Positions 17,061 to 29,462 are shown, counted from the first letter of the stretch. The stretch is DNA of 64,000 nt from an uncultured Oscillospiraceae bacterium (GCA_944385095.1 CALWVS010000011.1:1-64000), one strand, 5' to 3'. The notes: a model not told the origin generated them from the letters alone. Translations and numbers: made by a program.

Positions 17061-18280
17061 CTTGTTACGAAGAATTAAAGGCAAGAGGTCTGATTGCTCA
17101 GGTCACAAATGAGGAGGAAATCTCCAAAATGATCAACGAGGGAAAAGCAGTGTTTTATATTGGGTTTGACCCCACTGCGGATTCTCTCCATGTTGGGCAC
17201 TTTATGGCTTTGTGCCTGATGAAGCGTCTGCAAATGGCAGGCAACCGCCCCATTGCCCTGATTGGCGGTGGTACTGGTATGATTGGCGACCCATCCGGTC
17301 GTACTGATATGCGTTCCATGATGACAGTGGAGACCATCCAGCACAACTGCGACTGTTTCAAAAAGCAGATGGAGCGGTTTATTGAGTTTGGCGAAGGAAA
17401 AGCCATGATGATTAACAACGCAGATTGGCTGATGAAGCTCAACTATATTGAGGTACTGCGTGATGTGGGTGCCTGCTTCTCTGTCAATAACATGCTTAGA
17501 GCCAAATGTTATGAGCAGCGCATGGAAAAGGGACTGTCCTTCTTAGAGTTCAACTATATGATTATGCAGTCCTACGACTTCTACTACCTGTTCCAGCACT
17601 ACGGCTGCAATATGCAGTTTGGTGGTGATGACCAGTGGTCTAATATGCTGGGTGGCACTGAATTGATTCGTAAAAAGCTGGGCAAGGATGCCCACGCTAT
17701 GACCATCACTCTGCTCTTGAACTCTGAGGGCAAGAAAATGGGTAAGACTGCCAAGGGTGCTGTGTGGCTTGACCCCAATAAGACAAGTCCCTATGAGTTC
17801 TATCAGTACTGGCGCAATGTAGGGGACGGAGATGTACTCAAATGTCTGAGAATGCTCACCTTCCTGCCCATTGAGCAGATTGATGAGATGGACAGTTGGG
17901 AGGGAAGCCAGCTGAACAAAGCCAAGGAAATTCTTGCCTATGAGCTGACTGCCCTTGTTCATGGGAAAGAGGAAGCGGACAAGGCTCAGGAGGCTGCAAA
18001 AGCCCTGTTTGTAGGTGGCGGCGATATGAGCAATGTGCCCACCACGGTTCTGTCTGGTGAAGATTTTAACGATGGTGTGATTGGTATTTTGGATTTGATG
18101 ATCAAATGTAAACTGGCTCCATCCAAGAAAGAGGCACGCCGTCTGGTGGAACAGGGTGGTGTAGAAGTGAATGGTGAGAAAGTGGAAACTGCCACTGTCA
18201 CTTATCCTCAGGATGCCTTTGCTGGTGATGGATTGATGGTGAAAAAGGGAAAGAAAGTGTTTCATAAGGTCCATGTGTAA
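17057..18280 (+). CDS. tyrS: Tyrosyl-tRNA synthetase
   Basis: A 407-residue class I synthetase. The HIGH-type motif is HVGH near residue 49 (GFDPTADSLHVGH). The tyrosine pocket motif is YDFYYLFQHYGC followed by GGDDQWSNM, and the KMSKS loop appears as KMGKT. The C-terminal 60 residues form an S4 RNA-binding domain (CKLAPSKKEARRLVEQGGV). Length is normal. The ATG overlaps the stop of the transporter gene, so both are translated from one mRNA under T-box control. Confidence 0.97.
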   Translation: MTCYEELKARGLIAQVTNEEEISKMINEGKAVFYIGFDPTADSLHVGHFMALCLMKRLQMAGNRPIALIGGGTGMIGDPSGRTDMRSMMTVETIQHNCDCFKKQMERFIEFGEGKAMMINNADWLMKLNYIEVLRDVGACFSVNNMLRAKCYEQRMEKGLSFLEFNYMIMQSYDFYYLFQHYGCNMQFGGDDQWSNMLGGTELIRKKLGKDAHAMTITLLLNSEGKKMGKTAKGAVWLDPNKTSPYEFYQYWRNVGDGDVLKCLRMLTFLPIEQIDEMDSWEGSQLNKAKEILAYELTALVHGKEEADKAQEAAKALFVGGGDMSNVPTTVLSGEDFNDGVIGILDLMIKCKLAPSKKEARRLVEQGGVEVNGEKVETATVTYPQDAFAGDGLMVKKGKKVFHKVHV

Positions 18281-18328
18281 CCATGCTGTTGTGTAGTATG
18301 TTTGACAAAGATTAGGGATAAAAGGCTA

Positions 18329-18368
18329 CAGGGTTTCCATCTGTTTTATGCAGATGGAAACCCTGTTT
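18329..18368. terminator. Bidirectional terminator
   Basis: CAGGGTTTCCATCTG, a 7-base loop and its exact complement, followed by TTTGATTT, between convergent tyrS and hcp. Confidence 0.85.
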
Positions 18369-18384
18369 GATTTATATAATCAAG

Positions 18385-20028
18385 TTAGGATGCTGTATTC
18401 CCAAAAAACAGGTTGATGTCATCTTCTACACTGCCAATTCCTGCAATACCGAAGTTTTCTACCAGTACCTTTGCCACATTGGGGCTAAGGAAAGCGGGCA
18501 GGGTAGGACCAAGATGGATATTTTTCACACCCAGAGACAGCAGAGCCAAGAGCACAATGACAGCCTTTTGTTCATACCATGCAATGTTATAAACGATGGG
18601 CAATTCGTTGATGTCATTGAGTGCAAAAATCTCCTTGAGTTTCAGTGCAATCACTGCCAGAGAATAGGAGTCGTTGCACTGTCCAGCGTCCAAAACACGG
18701 GGAATACCGCCAATGTCTCCAAGCCCCAGCTTATTATATCGATATTTTGCACAGCCGGCAGTTAAAATCACTGTGTCATGTGGTAATGCCTTTGCAAACT
18801 CAGTATAATAATCACGACTTTTTGCACGACCATCACAGCCAGCCATAACCACAAATTTCTGAATCGCGCCACTTTTGACAGCTTCTACTACCTTATCAGC
18901 CAGAGCAAATACCTGAGCATGGGCAAAACCGCCTACAATGGAACCTGTTTCCAGTTCTGTGGGAGGTGGGCACTGTTTTGCATGTTCAATCAAAGCGGAA
19001 AAATCTTTTGTCTCCCCAATTTCACCAGGAATGTGCTGGCAGCCTGGATACCCTGCTGCACCAGTGGTATAGAGACGGTTTTTATAACTGTCTTTTGGGG
19101 GAACAATACAGTTGGTTGTCATCAAAATGGGACCATTGAATGCCTCAAATTCCTCTTTTTGTTTCCACCAAGCGTTGCCATAGTTGCCCACAAAGTTGGG
19201 GTATTTCTGAAATGCAGGGTAGTAGTGGGCAGGCAGCATTTCAGAATGGGTATAGACATCCACACCAGTTCCCTGTGTCTGCTCCAGCAACATCTCCAAA
19301 TCTCGCAGGTCATGACCAGAAACCAGAATACCAGGATTTTTTCCTACCCCAATGTTGACGGTGGTGATTTTTGGGTTGCCATAGGCTGAAGTATTGGCTT
19401 GATCCAACAGAGCCATAGCGGAGACACCATAGTTTCCTGTTTCCAATGTGAGAGACACCAAATCATCCACAGAAAGGCTGTCATCCAATGTGGCAGACAG
19501 TGCACGCTGTAAGAAAGCGTCTACTTCTTCATTGTCCTGTAACAGGGCGTTGGCATGTTTGGAATAGGCAGACAGTCCCTTCAAACCGTAGGTGATCAGT
19601 TCACGCAGGGAGCGGATGTCTTCATCTTTGGTAGAAAGAACGCCAATCTGCTTCGCTTTTTCATTCCAGTCACCAGAACCATCCCAAAGAGCAGCCTCTG
19701 GCAAATGAGAAGTACACTCCAGCTGAGAAAGCAGACCTTTTTTGGTATCCAAAGTGACTTGAATACAGGTTTCAATGCTGGATTTATCAAAGTTGGCATT
19801 GGTGATGGTGACAAAAAGGTTGCGTGTAATTAAGTGGTTGACTTGATGAGAAACTGATTTTCCCTCTTTACGCAGTGCAGTGGTGACACAGGAAATCCCT
19901 TTTGTGACATAGACCAGTAAATCTTGCATAGCGGCCACATCTGGCTGTTTCCCACAGACACCTACCATAGTACAGCCTTTGCAGCCTGCGGTTTCCTGAC
20001 ACTGATAACAAAACATTTTGTGCTCCAT
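18385..20028 (-). CDS. hcp: Hybrid cluster protein (hydroxylamine/NO reductase)
   Basis: A 547-residue Hcp. The N-terminal cysteine motif [15 protein letters not shown] binds the cubane cluster. The hybrid Fe-S-O cluster ligands occur in the second half ([36 protein letters not shown], with EKAKQ-type helix elements). Hcp reduces NO or hydroxylamine and protects anaerobes from nitrosative stress. I choose the ATG at 20028, 10 bases after AAAGGAG; the ATG at 20037 touches it. The cupin gene lies 17 bases upstream in the same operon, and a CRP-like palindrome precedes both. Confidence 0.95.
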   Translation of the reverse strand: MEHKMFCYQCQETAGCKGCTMVGVCGKQPDVAAMQDLLVYVTKGISCVTTALRKEGKSVSHQVNHLITRNLFVTITNANFDKSSIETCIQVTLDTKKGLLSQLECTSHLPEAALWDGSGDWNEKAKQIGVLSTKDEDIRSLRELITYGLKGLSAYSKHANALLQDNEEVDAFLQRALSATLDDSLSVDDLVSLTLETGNYGVSAMALLDQANTSAYGNPKITTVNIGVGKNPGILVSGHDLRDLEMLLEQTQGTGVDVYTHSEMLPAHYYPAFQKYPNFVGNYGNAWWKQKEEFEAFNGPILMTTNCIVPPKDSYKNRLYTTGAAGYPGCQHIPGEIGETKDFSALIEHAKQCPPPTELETGSIVGGFAHAQVFALADKVVEAVKSGAIQKFVVMAGCDGRAKSRDYYTEFAKALPHDTVILTAGCAKYRYNKLGLGDIGGIPRVLDAGQCNDSYSLAVIALKLKEIFALNDINELPIVYNIAWYEQKAVIVLLALLSLGVKNIHLGPTLPAFLSPNVAKVLVENFGIAGIGSVEDDINLFFGNTAS

Positions 20029-20044
20029 TTCAAACATTCTCCTT

Positions 20045-20371
20045 TCAGAATACCACAATGAGTAACATTTTAAATGCTTCTTCACCAAATACGGCATGGG
20101 GATGACCAGCTGGCATGACGATGGATTCTCCCTCATGTAAAATATGTGCAGCACCATCAATTGTAATTCTGCCAACTCCATCCAGACAGATGACAAAGGC
20201 ATCTCCACCAGATGCATGTGTGCTAATTTCTTCCCCTTTGGAAAAGGAGAATAAAGTCATACTGATGGCACTGTTTTGCACCAGTGTTTTGCTGACAATT
20301 TGCCCTTCCTGATAAGCAATCTGTTCTTTTAACGATAACACCTCAGATGGGGTGATGTGTTTGAAGTTCAT
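20045..20371 (-). CDS. Small cupin-domain protein upstream of hcp
   Basis: A 108-residue single-domain cupin ([24 protein letters not shown] and [19 protein letters not shown]). It has the first-motif His and the second-motif HPHA, enough to bind a metal. AGGAGG lies 7 bases before the ATG. It forms an operon with hcp (16-base gap). Similar small cupins often accompany hcp in clostridia; a sensing or redox-protective role is possible but not shown. Confidence 0.85.
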   Translation of the reverse strand: MNFKHITPSEVLSLKEQIAYQEGQIVSKTLVQNSAISMTLFSFSKGEEISTHASGGDAFVICLDGVGRITIDGAAHILHEGESIVMPAGHPHAVFGEEAFKMLLIVVF

Positions 20372-20401
20372 AAATGTACCTCCTGTTATGCTATTGACCC
20401 T

Positions 20402-20443
20402 ATCATAGCCCTTTTTTGCTCTACTGTATGTTGTTATAACAAC
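20402..20443 (-). promoter_or_regulatory. CRP/FNR-like operator and promoter of the cupin-hcp operon
   Basis: A perfect 14-base palindrome GTTGTTATAACAAC at 20430-20443. On the minus strand TATGAT at 20407-20402 could be the -10 box. The palindrome centre would then be about 41.5 bases before the predicted start of transcription, the usual place for class II activation by CRP/FNR-family proteins such as HcpR. Confidence 0.55.
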
Positions 20444-20481
20444 GAAAAGAAAATTCAAACAAATTTTTAAAAGACGGGGTA

Positions 20482-20518
20482 TAAAATAAAACCGTGTCTA
20501 TCGTTGAGATAGACACGG
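20482..20518 (-). terminator. Terminator of the response regulator gene
   Basis: CCGTGTCTATC pairs with GATAGACACGG and is followed on the minus strand by TTTTATTTTAT. Confidence 0.75.
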
Positions 20519-20549
20519 AAAATAAAATGGTGTTTCGTTGCGAAAATTT

Positions 20550-21215
20550 TTAAGAAAGCAAATGATAGACACGGCATGGACGTCCCCCTGTATCATACTT
20601 AATGGTGCTTGCAACTTCACCACATTCTACTAAATAATTCATATATCTGCGGATGGTCACAACAGAAAGCCCTGTTTCCGATGCAAGTGTTTCACTGGGA
20701 AAGCCCTGTTGAGCAGTTGCAGCAGAGAGACAAGTACGGATTTTATGTAAGGTGTTCTCCTGTAAGCCTTTGGGTGGGGGAGCGGAATGAGGTGTTGAGA
20801 AAATTTGATCCAGTGCTGATTGCTGTACAGTTGCACAGTTTAGCATTTTTTTACGGCGTAAAAATTGTTCCAACGCCATATGAAATCGCTCATAGGTGAA
20901 TGGTTTGACAAGGTAGTCAATAGCCCCCAATTTGAACAAAGTATCCACTGTCTCAGGGTCATTGGCAGCAGTGACCATAATGACATCAATGGGGGAGTCC
21001 ATGGTTCTTAGTGTATGCAGCAACTCTAATCCAGACATAATGGGCATATAGACATCTAAAATCAGTAAATCCGCCTGATATTTTTTTAGCCACTGTAATG
21101 CTTCCTTTCCAGTTTTACAGCGATTGACCACATGAAAATCAGGTTCCTTTTGAATATATTGGTAGTTTAGTTGGGAAATCATAGGGTCATCTTCTACAAT
21201 AACCACACGATACAT
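20550..21215 (-). CDS. CitB/DcuR-type response regulator
   Basis: A 221-residue two-component regulator. Residues 1-120 are the receiver, with acidic pocket VEDDP, the phosphorylation Asp in LILDVYMP and the Lys of YLVKPF. Residues about 155-221 form the CitB-type DNA-binding domain (SETLASETGLSVVTIRRYMNYL, TGGRPCRVY). The family normally controls uptake and use of citrate, C4-dicarboxylates or other carboxylates. It follows the kinase gene by 17 bases. Confidence 0.9.
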   Translation of the reverse strand: MYRVVIVEDDPMISQLNYQYIQKEPDFHVVNRCKTGKEALQWLKKYQADLLILDVYMPIMSGLELLHTLRTMDSPIDVIMVTAANDPETVDTLFKLGAIDYLVKPFTYERFHMALEQFLRRKKMLNCATVQQSALDQIFSTPHSAPPPKGLQENTLHKIRTCLSAATAQQGFPSETLASETGLSVVTIRRYMNYLVECGEVASTIKYDTGGRPCRVYHLLS

Positions 21216-21232
21216 CTAGGTTCACCCCTGTT

Positions 21233-22843
21233 TCATTTTGAAAAATAGGTTGGTTTTTGAAAGGTTACAAGAAAGGCAGAACCAGCGCCACACTCTGATT
21301 CTACTCGAATTTGCCCATGGTAGGTCTCCACTAAATCTGCCACAAGGGACAGACCAGTACCACGATTTTTGCCTTTTGTGCTGACACCACATTGAAAAAG
21401 ACGATTGCGACACTCAGGTGGAATACCAGTACCAGTGTCTTCTACACATAAAAGAATAGAATCAGGCTGCTCAAAAATACTGATTGTAATTTCTTTGGTA
21501 GGGCAATTTGGACGATTTAAATTTTCTATGGCATTTTCAATCAGATTCCCCAAAATAGTGATGTAGACATCAGCAGGAATCCAATCATGTGTTTCAGATA
21601 GGGTACTTTCTCTGTCTAGGGTAAGATGAATCCCAAGTTCATTGGCTCGGCTGGTTTTTCCAACCAGAAGTGCGGCAACAGAAGGGGATTTGATTTGATG
21701 GATAATACGACCAATGGCATCCTGTTGGGTACGGGTGGTGTCCATAATATATTCCTGTGCACGCTGACTGTCTCCCACTTCTAAAAGTCCTAAAATTACA
21801 TGAAGTTTATTCATAAATTCATGGGTGTAGGCCCGCATGGCATCCACCATATGCTGTACCCCAGTCAAATCCTCTGCCAATTTGGTTACTTCTGTGCGGT
21901 TACGAAAAATACTCACTGCCCCTACCAATGCACCATTTTCATAAAGTGGCAGGCGGTCGGCAAGAATTTGGACATTACTCAGGGATTTCATAGCCACATT
22001 ATATTCTGGGCGTTTGTGTTTCAAAATCAAATTCAGGGTAGAATTTGGATAGATGGTGTGGAGAGGAGCCCCCAAAGCATGGTCATAATCCAAAGAAAGC
22101 ATCTGTGCAGCAGAGCGGTTCAGATAGGTGATGTGGGCAGTTTTGTCAATGGCAAGGATTCCTTCCTCCAGTGCCTCCAAAATGTCATCACGTTGTAGAT
22201 AGTGTTGTTTCAGGGCTTCAGGTTCATAGCCCATCAAGGTGCGTTTGATGCGCTCGGAAAGACGCAGAGCCAGAAAGAACCCAACCAGTGCAGCCAGTAC
22301 ACCGATAAAAATCATACGAATACTGGCATCCATTGCCAAATCCATCATATTGTGTGCATAGATACCCACCATAACGAAACCGGAAACTGCTCCTGTACTG
22401 TCATAAACAGGGGCATATGCGGCATGTTCCATACCCGTTAAACCAGTATCATCAGAAGTGTAGGGAAATGCCCCAAGAAGTGCCTGTTGTTGTACACTTC
22501 CAACATAAGAGGAACCGATGAGACTGTGAGTAGGGGCATAGAGTAAGGTATTGTGGGAATCAGCCAGTAAAATTAAATCTACTCCAGATGTGTTTTGAAT
22601 GACAGTATCCAGAAAAGAGATGGTTTCAGAGGAGGTTTGCCCAAGTGTGAAGGTATCTTTCACAAGAGGCGTATGAGATAAAATGGTTGCATTATTGATT
22701 AGGTTTTGGTCGATTGCACCTTGTTTTTCCCGTAATGTAAGATAGATGGTACCAAGTAAGCAGAGAGAGACTGCAACAAGAACGCTGATGAGACTGAGCC
22801 ATGTCAACTGGCTGCGAATGGTATGTCCCTTTGGTTTATCCAT
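21233..22843 (-). CDS. CitA/DcuS-type sensor histidine kinase
   Basis: A 536-residue membrane kinase. A membrane segment lies at about 15-35, then an extracytoplasmic PAS/CACHE sensor to about 170 and a second membrane segment at about 175-195. A cytoplasmic PAS follows (AIDKTAHITYLNRSAAQML). The histidine box is HEFMNKLHVILGLLEVGD, the signature of the CitA/DcuS family. The ATPase has NLIENAIEN and GTGIPPE, with GTGLSLV. The start follows AAGGGGGG. No transporter is adjacent, so the ligand is unknown. Confidence 0.92.
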   Translation of the reverse strand: MDKPKGHTIRSQLTWLSLISVLVAVSLCLLGTIYLTLREKQGAIDQNLINNATILSHTPLVKDTFTLGQTSSETISFLDTVIQNTSGVDLILLADSHNTLLYAPTHSLIGSSYVGSVQQQALLGAFPYTSDDTGLTGMEHAAYAPVYDSTGAVSGFVMVGIYAHNMMDLAMDASIRMIFIGVLAALVGFFLALRLSERIKRTLMGYEPEALKQHYLQRDDILEALEEGILAIDKTAHITYLNRSAAQMLSLDYDHALGAPLHTIYPNSTLNLILKHKRPEYNVAMKSLSNVQILADRLPLYENGALVGAVSIFRNRTEVTKLAEDLTGVQHMVDAMRAYTHEFMNKLHVILGLLEVGDSQRAQEYIMDTTRTQQDAIGRIIHQIKSPSVAALLVGKTSRANELGIHLTLDRESTLSETHDWIPADVYITILGNLIENAIENLNRPNCPTKEITISIFEQPDSILLCVEDTGTGIPPECRNRLFQCGVSTKGKNRGTGLSLVADLVETYHGQIRVESECGAGSAFLVTFQKPTYFSK

Positions 22844-22868
22844 AAAAATCCCCCCTTTTTTACTCTAT

Positions 22869-22897
22869 AGTATAGAAAAAGAAGTCATTTTTGTCAA
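22869..22897 (-). promoter_or_regulatory. Strong promoter of the two-component operon
   Basis: On the minus strand, TTGACA (22897-22892) and TATACT (22874-22869) with exactly 17 bases between them. Confidence 0.75.
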
Positions 22898-23229
22898 ATG
22901 AGGGATTTATTTTGAATTTTATATCATATTTGTGAGAATGTCACAGAATAGAATGGAAACAATTTCAAAGAGATTTAGAGATAGTCACAATTATGTGGAA
23001 AGGAAAAATGTGGCATGATTCATCTGGGCATGGTGAAATATTTCTAAATTGCTGATAGAAACTGTTGTAAAAAGGGGGAAAAGAAAGACTTTTATCAAAA
23101 ACTCGAAGATAACAGAAACTGTGCTGTGACTCACCTATGGAACATTGGTGTATTTTTTTTACGTTCGTAAGGGTAGGCAAAAAGAGAAAGTGGGTTTATG
23201 ATGTCATCGCACAGAGGGAGGTGATGTGT
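22898..23229. other. Intergenic stretch before the ATP synthase operon
   Basis: A-rich, 330 bases, lying between the two-component promoter and atpB. I see no gene, no hairpin with a T run and no consensus promoter that I would defend, although the atp promoter must be here. Confidence 0.5.
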
Positions 23230-23925
23230 ATGGAAGCATTTCAGGAGATGTTGACAGAGGAACTGGGAAATGAAATCATGTTCACTATTCCTATCGGAAA
23301 TGGGATTCCAGTTGCAAATTCTGTGGTGATAAGTTGGATTGTTTTATTGATTTTAATGGGGGCTACGCTGATCCTGACCCGTAACCTGAAGATGGAACAC
23401 CCAAAGAAGGGGCAGTTGGCGTTGGAAGGCACCATTGAATTTCTCAACCATTTTGTGCAGGAAAATATAGGGACACATTGGAAAGGGTTTGCTCCCATCA
23501 TTGGAACTTTGGCTTTATATCTGATTACTGCCAATTTGATTGGGATTTTCGGGGTGGCTCCACCAACAAAGGATATCAGCGTCACCGCATCCCTTGCGTT
23601 GATTAGCTTTTTTCTCATCTATGGAGCACAATTTCGATACAATGGGTTGCTGGGTGGTTTGAAAAAATTTGCAGAACCAATGCCGTTACTGTTACCAATC
23701 AATCTGATGGAAGTTTTTGTGCGTCCGCTTGCCCTGTGTATGCGACTGTTTGGAAACATTTTAGGGGCATTTATTGTGATGGAAATGCTGAAATTTGTGA
23801 TACCAGTGGTACTGCCCGGTATATTCAGTATTTATTTTGATTTGTTTGATGGAACCATTCAAATGGTAGTCTTTGTCTTTTTAACCACCCTGTTCATTGG
23901 GGAAGGAATCAAAGAAGAAGAGTAA
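23230..23925 (+). CDS. atpB: ATP synthase F0 subunit a
   Basis: A 231-residue membrane subunit forming the ion half-channels against the c-ring. The essential arginine is in RPLALCMRLFGNILGAFIV. Other family marks are NLIGIFGVAPPT and the closing VVFVFLTTLFIGEGI. I start it at 23230, 8 bases after GGGAGG; the ATG at 23224 is too close. It heads the operon atpBEFHAGDC. No atpI or atpZ precedes it. Confidence 0.95.
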   Translation: MEAFQEMLTEELGNEIMFTIPIGNGIPVANSVVISWIVLLILMGATLILTRNLKMEHPKKGQLALEGTIEFLNHFVQENIGTHWKGFAPIIGTLALYLITANLIGIFGVAPPTKDISVTASLALISFFLIYGAQFRYNGLLGGLKKFAEPMPLLLPINLMEVFVRPLALCMRLFGNILGAFIVMEMLKFVIPVVLPGIFSIYFDLFDGTIQMVVFVFLTTLFIGEGIKEEE

Positions 23926-23954
23926 AAAGGAACTGAAATAAGGAGGAATTGACT

Positions 23955-24173
23955 ATGTCTATTGGAATCATTGCTGCTGGAGTTGCTGTTTTTACAGGGA
24001 TTGGAGCTGGAGTTGGAATTGGAATTGCCACAGGGAAAGCCAGTGAGGCCATTGCCCGTCAGCCAGAGGCATCAGGAAAAATCAACAGTGCGCTGCTTTT
24101 GGGCTGTGCAATGGCAGAAGGTACTGCAATCTTTGGATTTATCACTGCACTTTTGATTCTCTTTATGGGTTAA
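23955..24173 (+). CDS. atpE: ATP synthase F0 subunit c
   Basis: A 72-residue two-helix hairpin forming the rotor ring. The ion-carrying glutamate is Glu55 in MAEGTAIFGF, and the loop is ARQPEA. In Na+-binding rings the position equivalent to Ile22 (GVGIGIATGK) is Gln, and the residue after the Glu is Ser. Here they are Ile and Gly, so the ring is probably proton-coupled. AGGAGG lies 8 bases before the ATG at 23955. Confidence 0.95.
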   Translation: MSIGIIAAGVAVFTGIGAGVGIGIATGKASEAIARQPEASGKINSALLLGCAMAEGTAIFGFITALLILFMG

Positions 24174-24187
24174 AGGTGGTGTGCTAG

Positions 24188-24676
24188 ATGCTGGAATTTC
24201 AAGGTTCCACCATTTTGTTTACACTCATCAATCTGGTTGTTTTGTACCTGTTTCTTAGAAAATTTCTGTTTGGGCGTGTGAATGCCATTCTGGAACAGCG
24301 CGCCCAAAAAATCCAGCAGGAGCTGGAGATTGCTCAGCAGGAGAGAACAGAGGCGCAGGAACTGAAGGTAAACTATGAGCAACAGCTTGCTCAGGCACGA
24401 GATGAGGCAGAGCGTATGGTGGCAGATGCAAGACTGCGTGGACAGCGGCTCTATGAAAGCAAGGTACAGGAGGCACAAAAAGCAAGTCAGCGAATTCAAA
24501 AAGAGGCAGAGGGGCAAATTGCCCAACAGCGTGCAGAAATGCTGCAAGGTGTACGCAGTGAAGTGGCGTCTCTTGCATTGATGGCAGCTGAAAAAGTTGC
24601 CTGTCGTCAGATAGACACACAACAGGAAAAAGCAATGATTGACGCATTTTTACTGGAAGTGGGGGAACATTCATGA
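24188..24676 (+). CDS. atpF: ATP synthase F0 subunit b
   Basis: A 162-residue stator subunit. One N-terminal membrane segment (TILFTLINLVVLYLFLRKFLF) is followed by a long charged coiled coil rich in Gln, Glu, Ala and Arg. It links subunit a to delta and alpha. It lies 14 bases after atpE and overlaps atpH by four bases. Confidence 0.95.
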   Translation: MLEFQGSTILFTLINLVVLYLFLRKFLFGRVNAILEQRAQKIQQELEIAQQERTEAQELKVNYEQQLAQARDEAERMVADARLRGQRLYESKVQEAQKASQRIQKEAEGQIAQQRAEMLQGVRSEVASLALMAAEKVACRQIDTQQEKAMIDAFLLEVGEHS

Positions 24677-25197
24677 GTGAAATCGCCAAGCGATATGCCA
24701 AAGCACTGTATGAATTGGACCAGAGGACAGAGGTGTTTTGTCAAATTGCATATGATTTGATTCAGCAACCCCCACTCTGGGAGGCACTGTGTTCTCCTGT
24801 GCTCCAGGTGAAAGAAAAAGAACATATTTTAAAGCGATTGCCTGACCTGCAATCAGAACAGGTCTATTTGTCTTTTTATAAACTTCTGGTAGAGAAGGGA
24901 CGACTGAAACAATTACCGGAAATTTTGAAGGAATTGGAGCAGTTGTCATGTTCTGAGCATGGCTGTGCACAGTGTACCATGCACTGTGTTCAGATTCCAG
25001 ACCAGCAGGAGCAACAGGCATTGGCAAAGGTATTGTGCCGTTTGCATCACAAACAGGAGATTCAATTTCAATTTGTGATAGAGCCTGAATTGCTGGGCGG
25101 CTTTTTATTGGAACTAGATGGGATTACCTATGACAAAAGTGTCCGGGGCGTGTTACGGGGGTTGGCTGGACAGATGAAAGAGAGGCGAATGGTGTGA
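24673..25197 (+). CDS. atpH: ATP synthase F1 subunit delta
   Basis: A 174-residue OSCP-type delta subunit ([12 protein letters not shown] start, [20 protein letters not shown] end). It carries a cysteine-rich insertion ([13 protein letters not shown]) near residue 95 that is unusual for the family. The start overlaps the atpF stop and the end overlaps the atpA start, as expected for a tightly coupled operon. Confidence 0.93.
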   Translation: MSEIAKRYAKALYELDQRTEVFCQIAYDLIQQPPLWEALCSPVLQVKEKEHILKRLPDLQSEQVYLSFYKLLVEKGRLKQLPEILKELEQLSCSEHGCAQCTMHCVQIPDQQEQQALAKVLCRLHHKQEIQFQFVIEPELLGGFLLELDGITYDKSVRGVLRGLAGQMKERRMV

Positions 25198-26701
25198 ATA
25201 TGAAACCGGAGGAGATTGTTTCCATTCTAAAGGAAGAAATCCAGAATTATGACACCCGTGTACGTCAAAGTGAGACAGGAACTGTACTGGAAGTAGGAGA
25301 TGGCATTGCAACGGTCTATGGTCTGGACCGTGCCGTCTATGGTGAACTGGTGACATTTGATACAGGAACATCTGGCATGGTGATGAATCTGGGACGTGAC
25401 AGTGTGGGTGTGGTGCTTCTGGGCAGTGAAGAAGGGGTACAGGAAGGAACTGTGGTCACACGCACAGGGCGTGCAGCTGATATTCCAGTAGGAGATGGCT
25501 TGATTGGTCGTGTGGTGGATGTGCTGGGACGTCCTATTGATGGACTGGGTGAGATTCCAAGCAGTGAGACAAGACCAATTGAGCATGAAGCCAGTGGCGT
25601 GGTCACAAGAGAGCCAGTGAATGTACCCCTTCAGACAGGAATTATGGCAATTGATGCCATGGTTCCCATTGGCAGAGGACAGCGTGAGCTGATTATTGGA
25701 GACAGACAGACTGGAAAGACTGCCATTGCCGTGGATACCATCCTCAATCAGAAAGGAAAGGATGTCATCTGTATCTATGTAGCCATTGGACAGAAGGCAA
25801 GTACAGTGGCACGAATTCAGAACACACTCAAAACGCATGGTGCAATGGACTATTCCATCATTGTGTCCTCTACTGCCAGTGAATCCGCTCCCATGCAGTA
25901 TATTGCGCCTTACTCCGGTGCTGCAATTGGGGAATATTTCATGAGCAAGGGAAAAGATGTATTGATTGTCTACGATGATTTATCCAAACATGCTGTGGCA
26001 TATCGTGCGTTATCCTTGTTGCTGAAGCGTTCTCCAGGGCGTGAAGCATACCCTGGCGATGTGTTCTATCTCCATTCCCGGTTGCTGGAGCGGGCTTGTC
26101 GTCTGACAAAGGAGTATGGAGGCGGCTCCATGACTGCCCTGCCCATCATTGAGACACAGGCAGGGGATGTGTCTGCCTATATTCCCACGAATGTGATTTC
26201 CATTACAGATGGTCAGATTTATTTGGAAAGTGACCTATTTTTTGCAGGGCAGCGACCCGCTGTGAATGTGGGCTTGTCTGTATCCCGTGTAGGTGGTGCA
26301 GCTCAGACAAAGGCAATCAAAAAGACAGCAGGCACCCTGCGCATTGATTTGGCACGTTTTCGTGAGTTAGAGGTATTTACACAGTTCGCTTCTGATTTGG
26401 ATCAAGCCACACAACAGGCATTAGACCATGGAAAGCGGCTTTTGGAATTGCTCAAACAGCCCCTTTATCACCCACTGTCTGTCAGTCATCAGGCAATCAT
26501 TCTCTATGCAGCTACCAATGGTCTGTTGGATGATGTGCCACTGGAGAAGGTGCAATCCTTTGCAGAAGATGTAGTACATGAAATGCTTCGGGAACATGAA
26601 AAGGTCGTGACAGAGGTAGATGAGACAGGGGTGCTCAGTGCAACAACAGCTGAAACCATCCGTACAGTGGTGGAACGACTGAAAAAGCAGGTGAACGCCT
26701 G

Positions 26702-26702
<1 letters not shown>
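25194..26702 (+). CDS. atpA: ATP synthase F1 subunit alpha
   Basis: A 502-residue non-catalytic nucleotide-binding subunit. The P-loop is GDRQTGKT, and the alpha-specific SRVGGAAQ motif near residue 365 is intact. A GTG at 25194 has AGAGG 8 bases upstream; an ATG at 25200 is the alternative and would shorten the protein by two residues. Length is typical. Confidence 0.96.
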
Positions 26703-28985
<2,283 letters not shown>

Positions 28986-28986
28986 A

Positions 28987-29391
28987 ATGGACAATCCAAA
29001 ACACTTTTATCTGGAAATTATCACACCGACAAAGCAATTTTACACAGGACCTGCCCAAGCCCTGATTCTGCCAGCAGTAGATGGACAGATGGGAGTCTAT
29101 GCCAATCATGAGCCAGTTGTTACAGCCATTGAGCCTGGGCAACTCTACTATCAGGTAGACGAGGACTGGCAGCATGTGGTTGTAGGGGCAGGATTTGCAG
29201 AAATTAAACCAGATTATGCAATCTTATTGGTGAGTACCGCAGAGCGACCGGAGGAAATTGACTTTAACCGTGCACAGGAGGCAAAACAGCGGGCTGAGGA
29301 ACGGTTGAGACAGAAGCAGAGCATTCATGAATACTACCATTCCAAAGCAGCATTGGCACGGGCAATGGCAAGACTGAAAACAAGAAAATAG
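28987..29391 (+). CDS. atpC: ATP synthase F1 subunit epsilon
   Basis: A 134-residue subunit that closes the operon. An N-terminal beta sandwich (LEIITPTKQFYTGPAQALILPA...GQMGVYANHEPVVTAI) is followed by a C-terminal helix pair (RAQEAKQRAEERLRQKQ) that can act as a regulatory brake. It starts one base after the atpD stop. A terminator follows. Confidence 0.95.
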   Translation: MDNPKHFYLEIITPTKQFYTGPAQALILPAVDGQMGVYANHEPVVTAIEPGQLYYQVDEDWQHVVVGAGFAEIKPDYAILLVSTAERPEEIDFNRAQEAKQRAEERLRQKQSIHEYYHSKAALARAMARLKTRK

Positions 29392-29413
29392 ACAGTACAA
29401 GATTGTTTGTATC

Positions 29414-29462
29414 AAAACCACAGGAATGGTTCTATTATAGTGGAATCTTTCTGTGGTTTTCC
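29414..29462 (+). terminator. Terminator of the ATP synthase operon
   Basis: AAAACCACAG pairs with CTGTGGTTTT across a 27-base loop, ending in TTTTCC. Confidence 0.7.
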
